64,000 nucleotides of DNA from Sympetrum striolatum (Eukaryota > Arthropoda > Insecta > Odonata > Libellulidae): contig OX388344.1 in NCBI GenBank assembly GCA_947579665.1, positions 9,728,346 through 9,792,345 on the forward strand, read 5' to 3'. A model generated the notes under the pieces. It had not been told where the DNA came from. It made no database searches and was given only the letters and a program-made list of their open reading frames with translations. The translations under genes and the position numbers were made by a program. Of this stretch, positions 1 through 11,763 are shown in pieces. The first letter of the stretch is position 1. Each line of letters opens with the position of its first letter.

Positions 1-520
1 AATCTTCGGCAAGACTAATTGGTGTGTGATATCATTGACCTACTGCACGCAAAGCTCATATTCGTTTACGCAGTCTTTATTTATTTTGCAAACTTAAATT
101 AGAAAGAAATGTCTTTAGAAGTCCAAACAAGAATTAAGATAATGGAAATCAAACGAGAATTTCAATGTCAGTCGTGTAATATTGTTTTTAATCTGAAGTT
201 ATGAATAACTCGAGAGCCAAACGTCGCACCGCTCCCAAAATAGGGGAAATATTTAAAGTCGAATTAATGAAGATAAAAGGCTCCTTTTTATCTCCCTGAG
301 GTCCCAGGTTCAACTCCAGATGGGTCAAACCATTCCCAAAGCAGTTACAAGTAAACTTCACTCTCTCGATTCAGTCTTTACTTCATTTGCAGAACCAAAT
401 TAGAAACAAATGCCTATAAAAGTCTAAACAAGCACTAAAAGAACGGAAATCAAACGAAGATTTTATATAAACGATAATTTGGTGAAATTGTGAGTATGTA
501 AACAAAGCTTGACGTCAAAC
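1..520 (+). repeat. Two tandem copies of a dispersed SINE-like repeat
   Basis: Two related stretches (about 60-200 and 350-520) share a block: a run reading like 'gcaaacttaaattagaaa', then 'atgcctataaaagtc', then 'ggaaatcaaacga'. A third diverged copy lies at about 4,310-4,570. The copy spacing here is close to 296 bp. A weak B-box-like stretch (AGGTTCAACTCC at about 307) precedes the second copy and a similar one (GCTTCGATCC at about 4,321) precedes the third, which suggests a tRNA-derived SINE. No A box was found, so the SINE assignment is inference. Confidence 0.45.
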
Positions 521-639
521 ACATTTTTGAATACCATACATACATTCTTCTGTTAGAGCATACTGTTGCGGAATAATTTGCGAGTTGCTTAGTCGCCTTT
601 TTATTGTTTGCCCTCTTTTTGTTCGTACGCTATGCCTCA

Positions 640-808
640 ACATACCTCACCGACCTCTCGCACTCTCTCTTTTTACTTTCTCCATATACGAAGTATAGAG
701 AAAGTATTGTTTTCATGAAAAAATTGGGCTTCGAGAGTTCAACGGAAATACATGTTTTGGGGTCCCTAGAACACGTTTTGACCATTTTCGGAATGATGTC
801 TGTGTGTA

Positions 809-851
<43 letters not shown>

Positions 852-1110
852 ATATGTGATAGTGGACGCTCTAACGTGAAAACTATTAGTCGTATCAATA
901 CCAAACTTCATATATAGCACTGTGGTGTGTGCTGTCAGAGCTGATTAGTTTTTGGAGTAAATCGGTTAACCGGAAGTCGAGCTTCATTCTTCAAAGCTCA
1001 TTTCCGGTTTTCAAAATATCACCATAAATATAATATTAAGGTACAGCCAACAGCATAAAAAAGTTACCACCTAAGATGCAACCAGCATAACTCGAGAAGG
1101 GCGAGTCTTT
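640..1110 (+). repeat. Copy 1 of a hairpin-ended dispersed repeat with an internal (GT)n tract
   Basis: It starts near a palindromic stretch (CTTTCTCCATATACGAAG followed by TATAGAGAAAG at about 677-707). It then runs through a conserved block about 'ggggtccctagaacacg', a GT microsatellite, 'ggttaaccggaagtcgagc' and 'ccggttttcaaaatatc'. The same order occurs inverted at 15,570-15,910, and related parts at 5,000-5,560 and 14,815-15,420. The hairpin end, the internal microsatellite and the lack of coding or terminal inverted repeats resemble non-autonomous Helitron-like elements. That class is an inference. Confidence 0.6.
799..860 (+). repeat. (GT)n microsatellite
   Basis: An almost uninterrupted GT dinucleotide run with a few A substitutions at its edges. 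It lies inside the dispersed repeat at the same place where the inverted copy at about 15,748-15,782 has a shorter (CA)n run. It is therefore an expanded internal part of that family, not an independent locus. Confidence 0.9.
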
Positions 1111-4100
1111 CAGATTCTTTGTTTTGAGCGCGCTTTTGGTCTTCCTCTTTATGCCTGGCAGGTTTTGAAGGCTTTTGTGATGATATATATTATACAAATA
1201 CTCGCTAAAAGTTATTGCTTTTGCTGCGGTAGAAGCAGTATTGTATTATGATATAATTAAATTCGTATTTCGTTAAATCGGCTCGAATCTCAAGCGCAAT
1301 TCTCTCTTCTTCTTAAAATATTGGACATGAATTACTTTGGCTGCTCATATTTCATCCTAACATAATATTTTCCATCAATGCAGATTTAGAATGAAATTGG
1401 TTATTTCAGTTAATGCTCCACATGCCCGCAGGATGATCGTTTTCGTAAAGATTATACTTAATTATGATACGATAATTAAGAGAATATGAACTACTGTAAA
1501 TTAGGTCAACTGAAGTAGGAAAAATTAGAAATAAACGTATATCATAAATATAATAATGGTGTTGCAGATTTATGAAAGATAGTTAAGTAAGAAATACATT
1601 TAAATTAACTATCCGCGAGCCTCCGTAAGGCTTATTGCTGAGAATGTGATACACTCAACTATCTTAATAATTTACAAATAACGATCGTTGAGAGTAGGGA
1701 TCACGTCGTCGCGTATTTCGTCATGTAAATCACACCTTAGGAATATCTCTAATAATTTTTGTCTTTACAGAGTATTATTCTTGTAAGATACCCAGCGGAG
1801 GGCTCCGATCATTTTGGACTGACTGCTATCTAACCTGTAGTCTCTTAACAAACCGCTTAATATTTTACGTGCGAAAATTTCTTTTGGATAATAAAATTAG
1901 AATATAGAGTCGAGAATGTAGAGTCGAGCGAAGCGCAAAAAGAATTGAATAATATGCTTGTAATTATTTAATTCCTTTATTTAAACCTTCTCCGTCAAAA
2001 ATTTTAAAATACTAAAACGATTAAGAGTTTCAACATTGGGAAAAGGTATGAGCCAACAACTTAAGGCTGTTACAACTCCACTCTTAATATTTGCACGTAA
2101 ACGCTAATGCATGAAAAATACATTTAAATCTATTGCTACGGATCTCTGTGGCAAGTCCTCCTTTTGGTGCTACGTCTACTTTTAATGTTTTTGTCTACAT
2201 AACGGTTAATCGGTACCAAGCATACCTTCCTTCTCAAGAAAACAAAGGGAGCTTCTGCGTGGGGGTGAGAGAAAGGGTCTTCAATGGAGCAGTCGCAGGT
2301 TACTGATCAAGGGATCAGAGAAGAGCACACAAACGCTATGGATGGTCTACCAGACTGCCCATGTCTCGGACCGTCTCTGCTTTCAGGAGTAGAATTAAAC
2401 ATATATTAACCATAGAAAGATCACTCCCGTAGAAATTTAAGCTTCGGAACATCCTAATTCCAAAATTGCGTTCTCAATATTTACATTCATCTTTTCAGGT
2501 TGTTTTCACTATTTCTTCTAACCAACGATTTTCATAAACCTTCGGGATATCCTTACAAATCAATCAACAAAAAACGGGAAAATTTAAGAAAAAGCTATTT
2601 GCGTAAACTGGCGTTCCTTTGGTTCTTTTTCATTACTATAATTGAATCTATAGTGTTTTCAATTCTTTTATCCCATAAAATGATAGATACAGTTATTAGT
2701 TTCGTAGATTTTAAGAACCTTTAAAATTAATATAAAAAACCACCTAAAGCAAGTGAATACATTTTTTCTCTCAGTGTTGATGATAGCCAAAACGTTCAAC
2801 TCATCTTGATTCACTTATAAAATTTGCTAGTCGATCTCACCTCGTTTATAAAATACAAAATAAGGATGTCATTTAAATACGTATTTAAACACAATTAAAA
2901 TCGTCATTACTGTAACACACACGCAATTACTTGCTCATCCTGCGTCGAGTACTAATAAGTAATACTCCTAGCTAAGTCTTAAATTTGGTTAGAGGTCGAT
3001 TAACCATTGTCATGCAAAAGTGACAATTCTACGGATAGCGCTCTTATCATTTTTCATAACTGATAAAATAAAAGATGGTCTTCTTAAATTACTTAGAACT
3101 TCGAAATAAATTCTAATACACTTCGGAGTTGATTGGTGGATCAGTAAATAGCTAAAAATACGAGAGGAGTAACCTTTTGAGAAATAATGTTTCGATAATT
3201 TTACCAAAAGGACGTCTACCGCTGGCCATTTACTACAGCATTTACTGGAAACCATTACTTTGAAACGATAAGGAATCCATGGATCCAATTTTTAGGACAG
3301 TGGTTTCATCAAGTGATTTATGATTATTTTCTTTCAATCCACATCAGATAAACAGTGAGATCTCGTAAGTTATAGGCTGTAGAACATACAAGATATCAAA
3401 TCTGATGCTCTGCAGTCCCACTTAAGAGAGATTTAATTCTTCGAGTCATTCTTCTAATTGCGAGCTAAAAATTATACATATATCACAGAAGGCTAGTGGA
3501 CATATTATTTTAGATAACATCAAAATGAATCAAGCAAATTGCAACTCAAATCCTCTTCTCCCAACGAGAAAGTTTTTCCTTTCCATTCCCCTTTGGCAAC
3601 GGAAGGAAATCTTGCCCTTCTCCCCCACCTATTTCGTTTTGTCCTGTTTAACAGTTTTCCAGGAATTCCACCCTTTCACCTGCAGGTCACACTTTTGTTC
3701 CCTCTTATTTTTTCTTCTTTTTCCAGGCACACGCCATATGGAGGATCGCGTATTTATGTAAATGTTAAAGATGGTGCTAGTAAGCGTCGAAGATAATTGT
3801 GTAAATTTTCTACGGTGTTGTTATAAGGATAATTTAATTTTACAAAGTCATGGAATACACAGTCTATAGGAGTCATGAGATTAACGGGATACAGTAATCT
3901 AGAAAAAAATATTCCTTATTTAAATCAATCGGATGAGCTATAACTTTGAGGAACTTCATAGGTAACTAAACATAAGGAAATAAACAACTTCGTCAAAGTT
4001 ACACGACTTTTTGTGTGGAAGTTGTGGAACTTTTATTTCCTTGTGTTTATACCTTAGTTATTTCTCTTGATAATAGAACGCTTTTCAATTGGGAAAGTTA

Positions 4101-4135
4101 AACGAAAGTTTTGTAAAAGCAATCAAATTATAGTA
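1111..4135. other. No recognisable gene
   Basis: AT-rich sequence without a coding region I can assign. Open frames of 60-95 codons exist (for example 2,500-2,724 plus and 3,010-3,288 minus) but their translations match no family I know and show no coding-like codon choice. A pyrimidine-rich stretch lies at about 3,550-3,740. Confidence 0.5.
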
Positions 4136-4139
4136 ATCC

Positions 4140-4570
4140 ACCGAATTATGCACATATCTTATACATAAAAATTGCGCCTGCGTGTGTCTGTGGCCGCAAA
4201 ACTCGAAAACCACTCGGTCGATTGCCTTGAAATTTTTACAGAACGTTGCATTCAAATATATTTACGAAATATGTAATACGAAAGTGTATCTATTATAAAA
4301 AATGGTGACACTTCGTCCTTGCTTCGATCCTAGACGAGTCAAAGCATTTCCGTAAGAAATGCACGTAAAGTTCATTTTTATCGCAGCAGGCTTCATTTCT
4401 TTTGCAAAATTAAATTAAAAACAATGGTAACATGACATTGAAGTAAGAACCAATAGCAAATAAAATGAATAAAAAACCTTATTCTGGTCGTAGATTATTG
4501 TTTTCGAATTGAATTTTCGAGATTTTACACGAAATACACGAAAATCTTTGTAAATTTTGTGAGTATAAAC
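4140..4570 (+). repeat. Dispersed repeat with an arthropod-type 'CGAAAACCACTCGG' block
   Basis: The stretch at 4,190-4,245 (gtgtctgtggccgc, then CTCGAAAACCACTCGGTCGA, then CCTTGAAATTTTTACAGA) resembles a consensus seen in many arthropod non-autonomous elements, often Helitron-like. It is followed by the third copy of the repeat seen at 60-520. It is probably one composite element. The class is not certain because neither terminus could be fixed. Confidence 0.4.
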
Positions 4571-4995
4571 AACCGGTCCCCCTGACGAAAAATACCATAG
4601 TTGAGTCCAAGATCCTGCGTTGTGGCCTATTTGAAATTAAGAAGAAGAGAAAAGTTGCTGGTTTTGTTCACATTGATGAGCATAATCAATCGTTTAAAGT
4701 GATTTAAATGATCAATTTTCGAAAAACGAACTGTGAGTTAATTTGATGCCGAATGTTGTATTCAGTTAAATTCATTTGTATTGTTTTGGAAATTATTTAA
4801 TAATCCGTTTTCGAAAAGCAAAGTGAGAGTTACTTTGATTGCTGCATTCAATTCAATTAATTTCTTTAGTTATTTTCCAGTTGATCGTCGTCAAATACAA
4901 CAGTACGCGTTAACACATAAAATGCTGTGGCAGATAATGGATACTAATAAATGATATTTATATAAATAACGAAAATTCTCCATCCAAACGCGAGA
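4571..4995. other. Nothing recognised
   Basis: AT-rich spacer. A short internal duplication is visible: 'ttcgaaaaacgaactgtgagttaatttg' at about 4,717 is echoed by 'ttcgaaaagcaaagtgagagttactttg' at about 4,811. No coding signal. Confidence 0.4.
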
Positions 4996-4999
4996 GCAG

Positions 5000-5560
5000 A
5001 GCTAGCGTAACGGACTATGTCCTTTCTTTTCTCTCCCTCTCTTCTCAAGAGAAAGGCTCGCCGGCCCGAAATTTGGACTTAGTTATTTTTGGTGGCTCAG
5101 GGGTGGTAACTTTTTTTTGCTGTTAGCTGTACATACTATTATTTATAAAATTTTTAGACAATATAATTTACCATAACTTATGTTTGAAACATATTTGTAT
5201 CACTGATTGTTTAGGAGTTATTCATGAAATACTGATAAACCGGAAGTTGCTGATTATGTACTTTGTGAGCGCTCTGGGCTCTATGGGCGAAAGGCCAATT
5301 TCATCGTTTTTCATCGATCATGTCCCGAAAAACATTATTTATAATGTTTTTGGCGTCAAAGACAATAATATATATATTAATCACTCATCTTCCAAGTTTA
5401 GATGGAATATAGAGTTCGAAATTACTGTCGTAGATAAATATTTACATCTTATACATGGAGAAAGTAATGTGCTGGCCAGATCAGATTTTTTCTCTGGACT
5501 GGAGGAGGTCGCTGCTGAATCGTTACCCTTTTCAGAATGAACGATTGCTTGTTAATATTG
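5000..5560 (+). repeat. Copy 2 of the hairpin-ended dispersed repeat family
   Basis: Matches, in opposite orientation, the region 14,815-15,240 over several hundred bases: 'ctgataaaccggaagttgctg', 'tttgtgagcgctctgggc', 'atgtcccgaaaaacattatttataatg' and 'tggaatatagagttcgaa'. The 118-codon frame at 5,184-5,540 covers the repeat but carries no known domain and is broken in the other copy, so I do not call it a gene. This copy also preserves the empty insertion site for the MITE at 15,038-15,114. Confidence 0.7.
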
Positions 5561-5985
5561 CTGCTATCTCTTTTTTCTACCAAGCAATAACCACATCTGC
5601 ACCAAACATTGATAAAATCCGTGATATTTGATTGAAAATCAGTGATAATCGCTACGAATTCGATACTGTAACGGCGTTATGCCCATATTATTATTTCCTT
5701 TCTCTTGTGCATAATTTTGTGAGGCGAACGTTTCAGATTTAGGATTTTATTTCAGATTCTCCTTCAGAAAGCTTCAAAGAACATTTTGGTATAAATACCT
5801 CCGCGTACATCACTTGATCACTACTAATTTCCTCACTTTAGGCGGAAATTTTCCGTAAAATAATGGTTCGCCATTTTGTTGTATAAATAATGCAAATATT
5901 CAACTGTGATCATTCAAACCCAATATTATGAAGCATAAAGATGAGGTTTATCATACTGGATCGTTTTTTACCCTATGATTTAGCT
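5561..5985. other. Nothing recognised
   Basis: AT-rich, no repeat partner or coding signal noticed in the window. Confidence 0.4.
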
Positions 5986-5989
5986 CATT

Positions 5990-6674
5990 TTGGTTCAGGA
6001 TTGGCCTGAAATTGAAGAATTTTGCGAAAATCGAGGACCGGAAGTTTTCGTAAAATTTGGTAAATTTGACCCCCTGTTGAATTGTAACTCGTGGGAACCA
6101 ACGCAAATGATTTCACAATTATACGCAAAAATTATTCAAGAACAACTTTGCGAAGTTTCAAAGTCCGGACTCAAAACAAAGCACTTTTTTATTTTTGGCC
6201 AGCTTTTTTCGATTCTGGCCCACTGTGCGGCGGCCGGTTCGGATAACGAAAATTTCGGATAAACCGAAGTCCCGCGTGAAACACCCCGAATTGCGTCAAT
6301 ACCGCGAAATATGATCGTAAAACGTCCGTACGTAGAATGCTATTGATACGGTTTTGAGTAAGCCTGCATGTTTTTGACTGAAAAATTTGTGTTGACTTGT
6401 TATAGAGGCGCCATAGTATGATTGAAAACTCAAAGTTTTTAAATGCTGAATAACAAAGCAATTTTGCGTTTTTACAGAAAAACAGCGTCAGCGTCAGCGT
6501 GATCCGCGTAATTTATGTGGTTGATAGAGTGTGTACATATATGAAGAGGTGTCACGAGCAAATAAGTAATGGGTCGCAATGGTATTCGGTTGGTGGGGTG
6601 GGTGCATTCGGAAACGTTTGTTCGGATAAAGCGGATTTCGGATAAACGCGATTCGGATAAACGGGAGTTTACTG
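5990..6674 (+). mobile_element. 3' part of a pogo/Tigger-type DNA transposon
   Basis: The right end consists of repeated 'TTCGGATAAA' units (about 6,620, 6,637 and 6,652) and stops at 'ACGGGAGTTTACTG' followed by TA at 6,675-6,676. This is the known style of pogo/Tigger ends (CAGT at the tip, GGATAA-like subterminal repeats, TA target). Two further TTCGGATAA motifs lie at 6,238 and 6,254. No matching left end and no convincing transposase motif were found, so this is a truncated or internally rearranged copy. The left boundary is a guess. Confidence 0.55.
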
Positions 6675-6676
6675 TA

Positions 6677-7083
6677 TATTAAAAAGGAAGAAATTTCCAG
6701 AAATAGGATGATATTAAGAATGAAAAAGAACTGAATAAATATCTCGATTCATAATACTCTGCTCATGATTGATTGCAGTTTCCAGTGCATTGGGCGCAAC
6801 ATCTTCACATTCTAATCTTCCAACTGACCGCCATATGGAATTTCCGGTGTTCGGCCCAGTGTCAAAGCAATCTCTCGTCATGTTGCTTCAATGAAAATAG
6901 TTAGATAACGTAAATATTTCGATCATCGTTTATCAAATATCTTTTCTCATTGTGTTGCGTTAATAAATCCATAATGATATGAGCAAAGTTTTGCGAATAA
7001 GGATGAATATTTTCTGCAACATGATAGGTAAGGAATTTTAGTAGTATTGTTGAAAGTGCTTCAACATCATAGGTCCTTTCGCA
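6677..7083. other. Nothing recognised
   Basis: Spacer between the Tigger-like end and the tRNA-like sequence. One minus-strand frame at 6,901-7,086 has no recognisable content. Confidence 0.35.
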
Positions 7084-7085
7084 CA

Positions 7086-7163
7086 TTGGCTCCCACCGGG
7101 AATCGAACCCGGGACCGCTTTAACCAAAGGCAAACGCGGTGTCCACATGACTATCCTTGAGCA
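7086..7163 (-). repeat. tRNA-like pseudogene or SINE head
   Basis: On the minus strand an A-box-like stretch (TAGTCATGTGG) is followed by a perfect B box (GGTTCGATTCC) within a fully paired 5-bp T-arm (CCGGG/CCCGG). The acceptor stem does not pair properly and the anticodon arm is irregular, so this is not a functional tRNA. It may be a degenerate tRNA or the head of a tRNA-derived SINE. Confidence 0.6.
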
Positions 7164-7164
7164 G

Positions 7165-9105
7165 GTAAGGAATTCTAGGATGGCTCAGCATATTGTATTT
7201 ACCATAATGTATCAACACTTGTTTTATCATCATATTCCCGAACTGATTTAAATTTTACGTTTTATCTTTAATGCGAACTTTTCAGATTCTAGTATAGAAA
7301 ATTTCTTTCGTGAAAATCAGCTGTTTTCTGGCAGAAAGATGTAATTAATTCTTAACCAACTCTGTCAAATACACACACTAGGTTTAACCGTAGACCCTAA
7401 ATTTTTTTCTCCCAAAAAAAAAAAACAGTAGGGCTATTTTATTTAGTACGCTATTTTACCTAGGGCAGGTCTTAATTTGTAGCTAGCACCATTTCAATTT
7501 GTTTGCAGCCAACTTTAAGGTCGTAAATTCTAAAGTCCTCCAAATTTATAAGCGATTTAGATCTTTAGTCTCCTCTTTCTTTAAAACCGCTTGTACTGAT
7601 TCCTTGTATGTAATTGCAACGATATCCCTTTGACTATTCTCTTACTTGTAAAGGCCATTGCGTTACCTATCTGAAGAAGACCCAACACTATCTTGCGTTT
7701 TAATGCTAGGCATAGCCCTGGGTTCACTTTCCTCCTCTCCTAAAGGCCTTGGTTTCCTACTATATCTTGGGTCCGAGGAAGCACCTTGCGAGACCCACTA
7801 TTCCCTCTACTAGGGTTACCTGTCCTTGTCTATTCCTTATCGACGCCTCGAAGTCTCAGGTTGAACACCCCATCGCCCAAGTGACATCTAACTTCCTTGA
7901 GTGTCCTCACACCTTTCTTTGAGTCCCCTAAAATAGTTCCATGTCTTTGCACCCTCTTTCAACTCACGCATTGAATTTAAAAAGCCCGTCTTCCTCCACT
8001 CCTAATCTATATTCCATTCCATAGGACTCTTTCGGCAATGTATGCGCGGTGACCGGGCGACAGCTCATCGCGCGATATCTTTATTATTTATTTACCCAAA
8101 GAGAACATTAAAGTTCCATCGGGCAAAATTATTTTGGTAGGATTAGGTATCACGAATCCATTTACAAATTCATTTCAAATTTTATGGTTCAGAAAATTTA
8201 TAAATCAGCAAGACTAATTGACCATCAACAATGATTGGAATATAAATAAGTGTTTTTCTCGCCAGTTTAAATCAGATTAATCTTGGAACTGCTGGAAGGA
8301 TAAACTAGGGTTTACTTTGGTATCAGCTATCTTCATCCAATAGGTAATTCAGTGTAACAGTGCAGAATGAATAAATTGAAAAAAATGACAAATCTTCATC
8401 CACAAAGATGTTAGAAGAAATTCTCTATGCTTACTGATATGTTCAACTTTCGATAAGAGCTTAGTTAATTCTGAGGAGGGTACTCCCACATTCATGAACT
8501 TTCAGATTTGGAAATATTTCATCAAACAGCTGGTCAATCTAGTTAGGTAGTCAGAGGATATTCACGTAAATGTCTCATGGAATGAACATTAATATATAGT
8601 ATAGTATTCAAGATTAAGTCACGTTAAATTTCAGTATCCTTCCGATAATACACCAATTTCCAATCAACAAATGATCTCTAATGCAAGTTTCATAATTGAA
8701 AGGGAAGACCACCAGAAGAGCTTGTAAAAATTTGTTTGTATTGCCAAAAACGTTTCCTTTTTTAAAGAAATGATAATGATAACTACAAGAGTTAAAGATA
8801 TTTAACGGAAGAAATATTATAAAGAATTATCTATTAAAATAATTCGTTTGATATTCCTATTTATGCCACAGAACATTGTTTTAGTCAATTATATGATTGT
8901 ATTTTTTCCTCAACAAACACATAATGACAAAAATTAAAGGTGACAAAAACTGTACATCCTTGAGTAAGTTTCCATGGTAGCATTTTAAAGTTACTATTGT
9001 CCTGAAAACTAATTTGGTATTCTTAAATACAGTAACACCTGTGTTAAGCAGAACCTGTTGAATGGAGAGACAATCCGTACCTAGAAGGTCAGGATTGCTT
9101 TATTA
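7165..9105. other. No recognisable gene
   Basis: AT-rich. The stretch 7,640-8,040 is less AT-rich and pyrimidine-biased, yet has many stops in all frames and no family I recognise. Nothing else stands out. Confidence 0.4.
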
Positions 9106-9109
9106 ATAA

Positions 9110-9378
9110 TATGAAGGTGTGTGCGTTCTCAAGTGGAAAAACAGGCGTGTTGTCCTTATGATCAGCTCTGAGTTTGGTAGCCGATTTATCGAGGTGCTAA
9201 ACAGAAGAGAGAAGAATAAACCGGAAGCAGTGGTTCAATACAATACCTTCATGGGTGGTGCTGACCTCTGCGACTAGTTACTGTCTTATTACCCATGCGA
9301 GCGTAAAACAATGAAGTGGTACAAGAAACAAGCTATACACATATTCCAGTTAATGCTTATCAATAGATTTATACTAAG
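9110..9378 (+). pseudogene. piggyBac transposase fragment, part 1 (cut by an insertion)
   Basis: One reading frame gives the third catalytic region of a piggyBac-type (DDE_Tnp_1_7, PGBD4-like) transposase: VCVLKWKNRRVVLMIS, then KPEAVVQYNTFMGGADLCD, then ERKTMKWYKKQAIHIFQLML. The MGG(A/V)D segment holds the third acidic residue of the family's DDD triad (an A replaces the usual V). A TAG at 9,275-9,277 stands where Q is expected (D-Q-L). The frame stops at the junction with the B-box element at about 9,379 and the C-terminal part resumes at about 10,480, so the gene was split by an insertion. The N-terminal half is absent. Dead copy. Confidence 0.85.
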
Positions 9379-10477
9379 CGAGTAAAATGTTGCTTGCATA
9401 CTGCAAGCACATCGACAACACTAATTTTAAGTCGGCATCATATAGAGTGAGTCCTCGAAAGAAAAAAAATGGATTGAAAATATTCTTAAAATTCGCTGCA
9501 ATTTATTCGTCCGGCATCGAACCCGAGTCTTCCCGGTGATACTTACTATGTAGCACAATAGAAGATTACCATCTCTAACTATCTGTGAAAATTCAAGCAG
9601 AAATATTATCTGCAACTGCATCAAACGACGTCCTACTTTTCCCTTATATTTCTTATGAGAGAAATGTTAATGTGGTCTGGCATCGAACCCAGGAATATTA
9701 CGGTCTTCTGAAAACTGTTTTCTTAAACCAGTTTTAACCATACATCTTCCAGCCAAGCACGAACTTCCTATCATTTCGATAAGTGCATCAAAATAAATAA
9801 TGAAAACTACCTCAATGTATTTTAAATGGTGGATATATTTACCGCCTGGGATCGAACCCGGGTCTTTCTGGTAATACTTTCTATGCTGCACAACAGAAAT
9901 TTGCCATTTTTAACTATGTGTAAAAATTCAAGCAGAAATATCGGCTGCAACAGCCTCAAACGACGTCCTACTTTTCCCTTATATTCTGTCTGATCTAAAT
10001 TTTTTCTTAAACCAATTCTTACCATAGATCTTCTAGCCAAGCACGAACTTCCTATCATTTGATAACTGCATCAAAAAAATAATGAAAAACTACCTCAATG
10101 TATTTTAAAGGGCAGATTTTTGCATCGTCCTAGCATCGAACCCAGGATATTTTCCTGAAAAGTAATAACTATTTTTGATAGATCCTGACCATTAATATAG
10201 GCTCCTAGAGTTTTGATTCTCTACCTATCCGGGAAGTATTTTTTAAAAATTCCCGAAAATCAAAGCAATGCATTTAAATGGAAAAAATCGGGAATTTGGG
10301 GTCCTCTGGAATCGAACCCATGACACTGAGGTTCAAAATCGCAACTTTTCTGGCGATTTCACGTTATGGCCAATAAGTAGTAAAAATTTTTATTCAATGA
10401 CACATGTGGTTTAGCCTGTGAATTACTATCCTCTATAAATATGGATACATGAATGAATCCGGAGAAGCATCTATATA
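9379..10477 (-). mobile_element. Single 1.1-kb B-box element inserted in a piggyBac gene
   Basis: A complete unit of the family that forms the array at 32-38 kb. It begins (plus strand) with CGAGTAAAATG and the hairpin GCTTGCATACTGCAAGC (9,392-9,408). It ends with GAATCCGGAGAAGCATCTAT (about 10,454-10,473). Between these ends it carries five to six diverged monomers, each marked by a reverse-complement B-box-like motif ((T)CGAACCC) at about 9,510, 9,683, 9,850, 10,136 and 10,312. Its length, about 1,098 bp, equals the array period. It has no terminal inverted repeats and no coding capacity. In the minus direction the hairpin sits about 13 nt from the end, which recalls Helitron 3' ends, but no clear CTRR terminus is present. 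Confidence 0.75.
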
Positions 10478-10769
10478 TAATAGATAATAGGTATAGTACA
10501 AAAAAAGTTAGTTTATACGATTTTAGACAAGAGATAATTAGCTTTTTATTACCAGATAGTGTTATTCTCCCTCCTAGCGTTAGTAATGTTAGTTCTAGTC
10601 ATTTTCCTGATTTCATTACTGATAAGTTAGGTAATAGGAAAAAACAAAAAAGGTGTAGAGTTTGTTATTCGAAGGGTATAGATAAAAGAGTGACCACCGA
10701 CTGCCCAGAATGTCCGGATGAACCGGGACTTTAAGACCTTGTTTTGTGGAATACCATAAAAATATGTAA
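10478..10769 (+). pseudogene. piggyBac transposase fragment, part 2 (C-terminal zinc finger)
   Basis: Continues the gene begun at 9,110. It reads STKKVSLYDFRQEIISFLL, a linker, then the cysteine-rich tail KRCRVCYSKGIDKRVTTDCP plus ECPDEPGL. A one-base shift near 10,733 then gives RPCFVEYHKNM and a stop at 10,767-10,769. The C-x2-C ... C-x2-C ... C-x3-H arrangement is the usual piggyBac C-terminal RING/PHD-like finger. The ATG at 10,453 belongs to the inserted element, so it is not the real start. Confidence 0.85.
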
Positions 10770-10770
10770 T

Positions 10771-11460
10771 TGTACAGTATTTTGGAATTTTCATGATTAT
10801 AATTTAAATATGTATATATTGTTTGTAATTTCAATCTTCACATTATAATCAGATATATGTAGGTTATTTGAGTTCAAGTTAAAGTAATGTTTAGGTGTAA
10901 ATAGGTTTGTAAGTTTTAGTTTAATATGTTTTGATTTCAATTTGTATATTTTGAAAAATATTTTCGTGATTATTTACAACTTAAGATGAAATTTATTAGG
11001 CTGATCCCATTCTCATCTATCCATTGAATCCTTTCCCTTGTTTTCGTTTTCTACCCTCGTTATTATCTTTTCCTACCCCCGCTGTTGAGAACCTCACTTT
11101 TTTCCCTTGAAATTGATTCGTCTAGAGAGATAAATCTTCGCTTTTCTTGAATAACTACGCCCGCCCCTGCCAAAGATGACGGCAAGGCTCTGAGATAGAA
11201 TTGTTAGAGATATCTCGAGGAATTGTTCATAACTCATACGTCATATTCTTAGAGGGTATTTAAAATAAGAGTCTCTCTACTCAAAATAAATCATAATGAT
11301 CAGACTATTTAAGATATAAGAAGTTATATTTGACTGCATTAACTTAACGTCACATGTCTATGTTACAATAGATGGCAGAAGTTAATTCTTGTATAGTTAT
11401 GGTTTAGCTGTTGTATTTACTACTGTTATCTGATTATTATTTATTGATCAGATTGATTAA
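10771..11460. other. Nothing recognised
   Basis: AT-rich sequence downstream of the piggyBac fragment. It may contain the 3' end of that transposon, but I could not find a TTAA-flanked terminus. Confidence 0.35.
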
Positions 11461-11592
11461 TAGGGAAAAACGGACTTGAAAAAAGTCTGACAGGGAATCG
11501 AACCCGGGATCTTCCTCTAACCGGGAGGCTGCCTTAACCATTTAGGCTACACGACCAGATCATTTCAACAAGCCATTTTGGGGACTTTGTGC
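11461..11592 (-). mobile_element. tRNA-derived SINE, copy 1
   Basis: Direct repeat of 11,764-11,898 with only a few substitutions and one 5-nt deletion. On the minus strand, 11,556 to 11,489 resembles a tRNA with A box TAGCCTAAATGG and B box GGTTCGATTCC. The 5-nt deletion removes one side of the T-arm/acceptor, so this copy cannot fold as a full cloverleaf. The sequence between the two copies (11,593-11,763) is not itself repeated in the window. Confidence 0.7.
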
Positions 11593-11763
11593 GCAAGGGC
11601 AGTGCAGTTTCGTCCGACTGAGCGGCATCGTCTGCGGCCATGGCCTCATCGAGGCACCGGCAACACAAAGAGGTGTGAGGAGAAAACCCCCCTAAGGATA
11701 AACAAATAAGGAAAGGGTTAAGGTGACTTTGCACATAAGGGCGTGCACCCAGGAAAATTCACA

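Noticed and set aside
630..904. Open frames over the GT microsatellite giving poly-VC or poly-HT runs
   Set aside because: Pure translation of a dinucleotide repeat inside a dispersed element.
5184..5540. 118-codon open frame in the dispersed repeat
   Set aside because: The homologous copy at 14.8-15.2 kb does not keep the frame and no domain is visible.
9379..10477. Firm Helitron assignment of the B-box unit
   Set aside because: The hairpin position fits, but a CTRR terminus, a 5' TC and an A-T target could not be shown consistently across copies.
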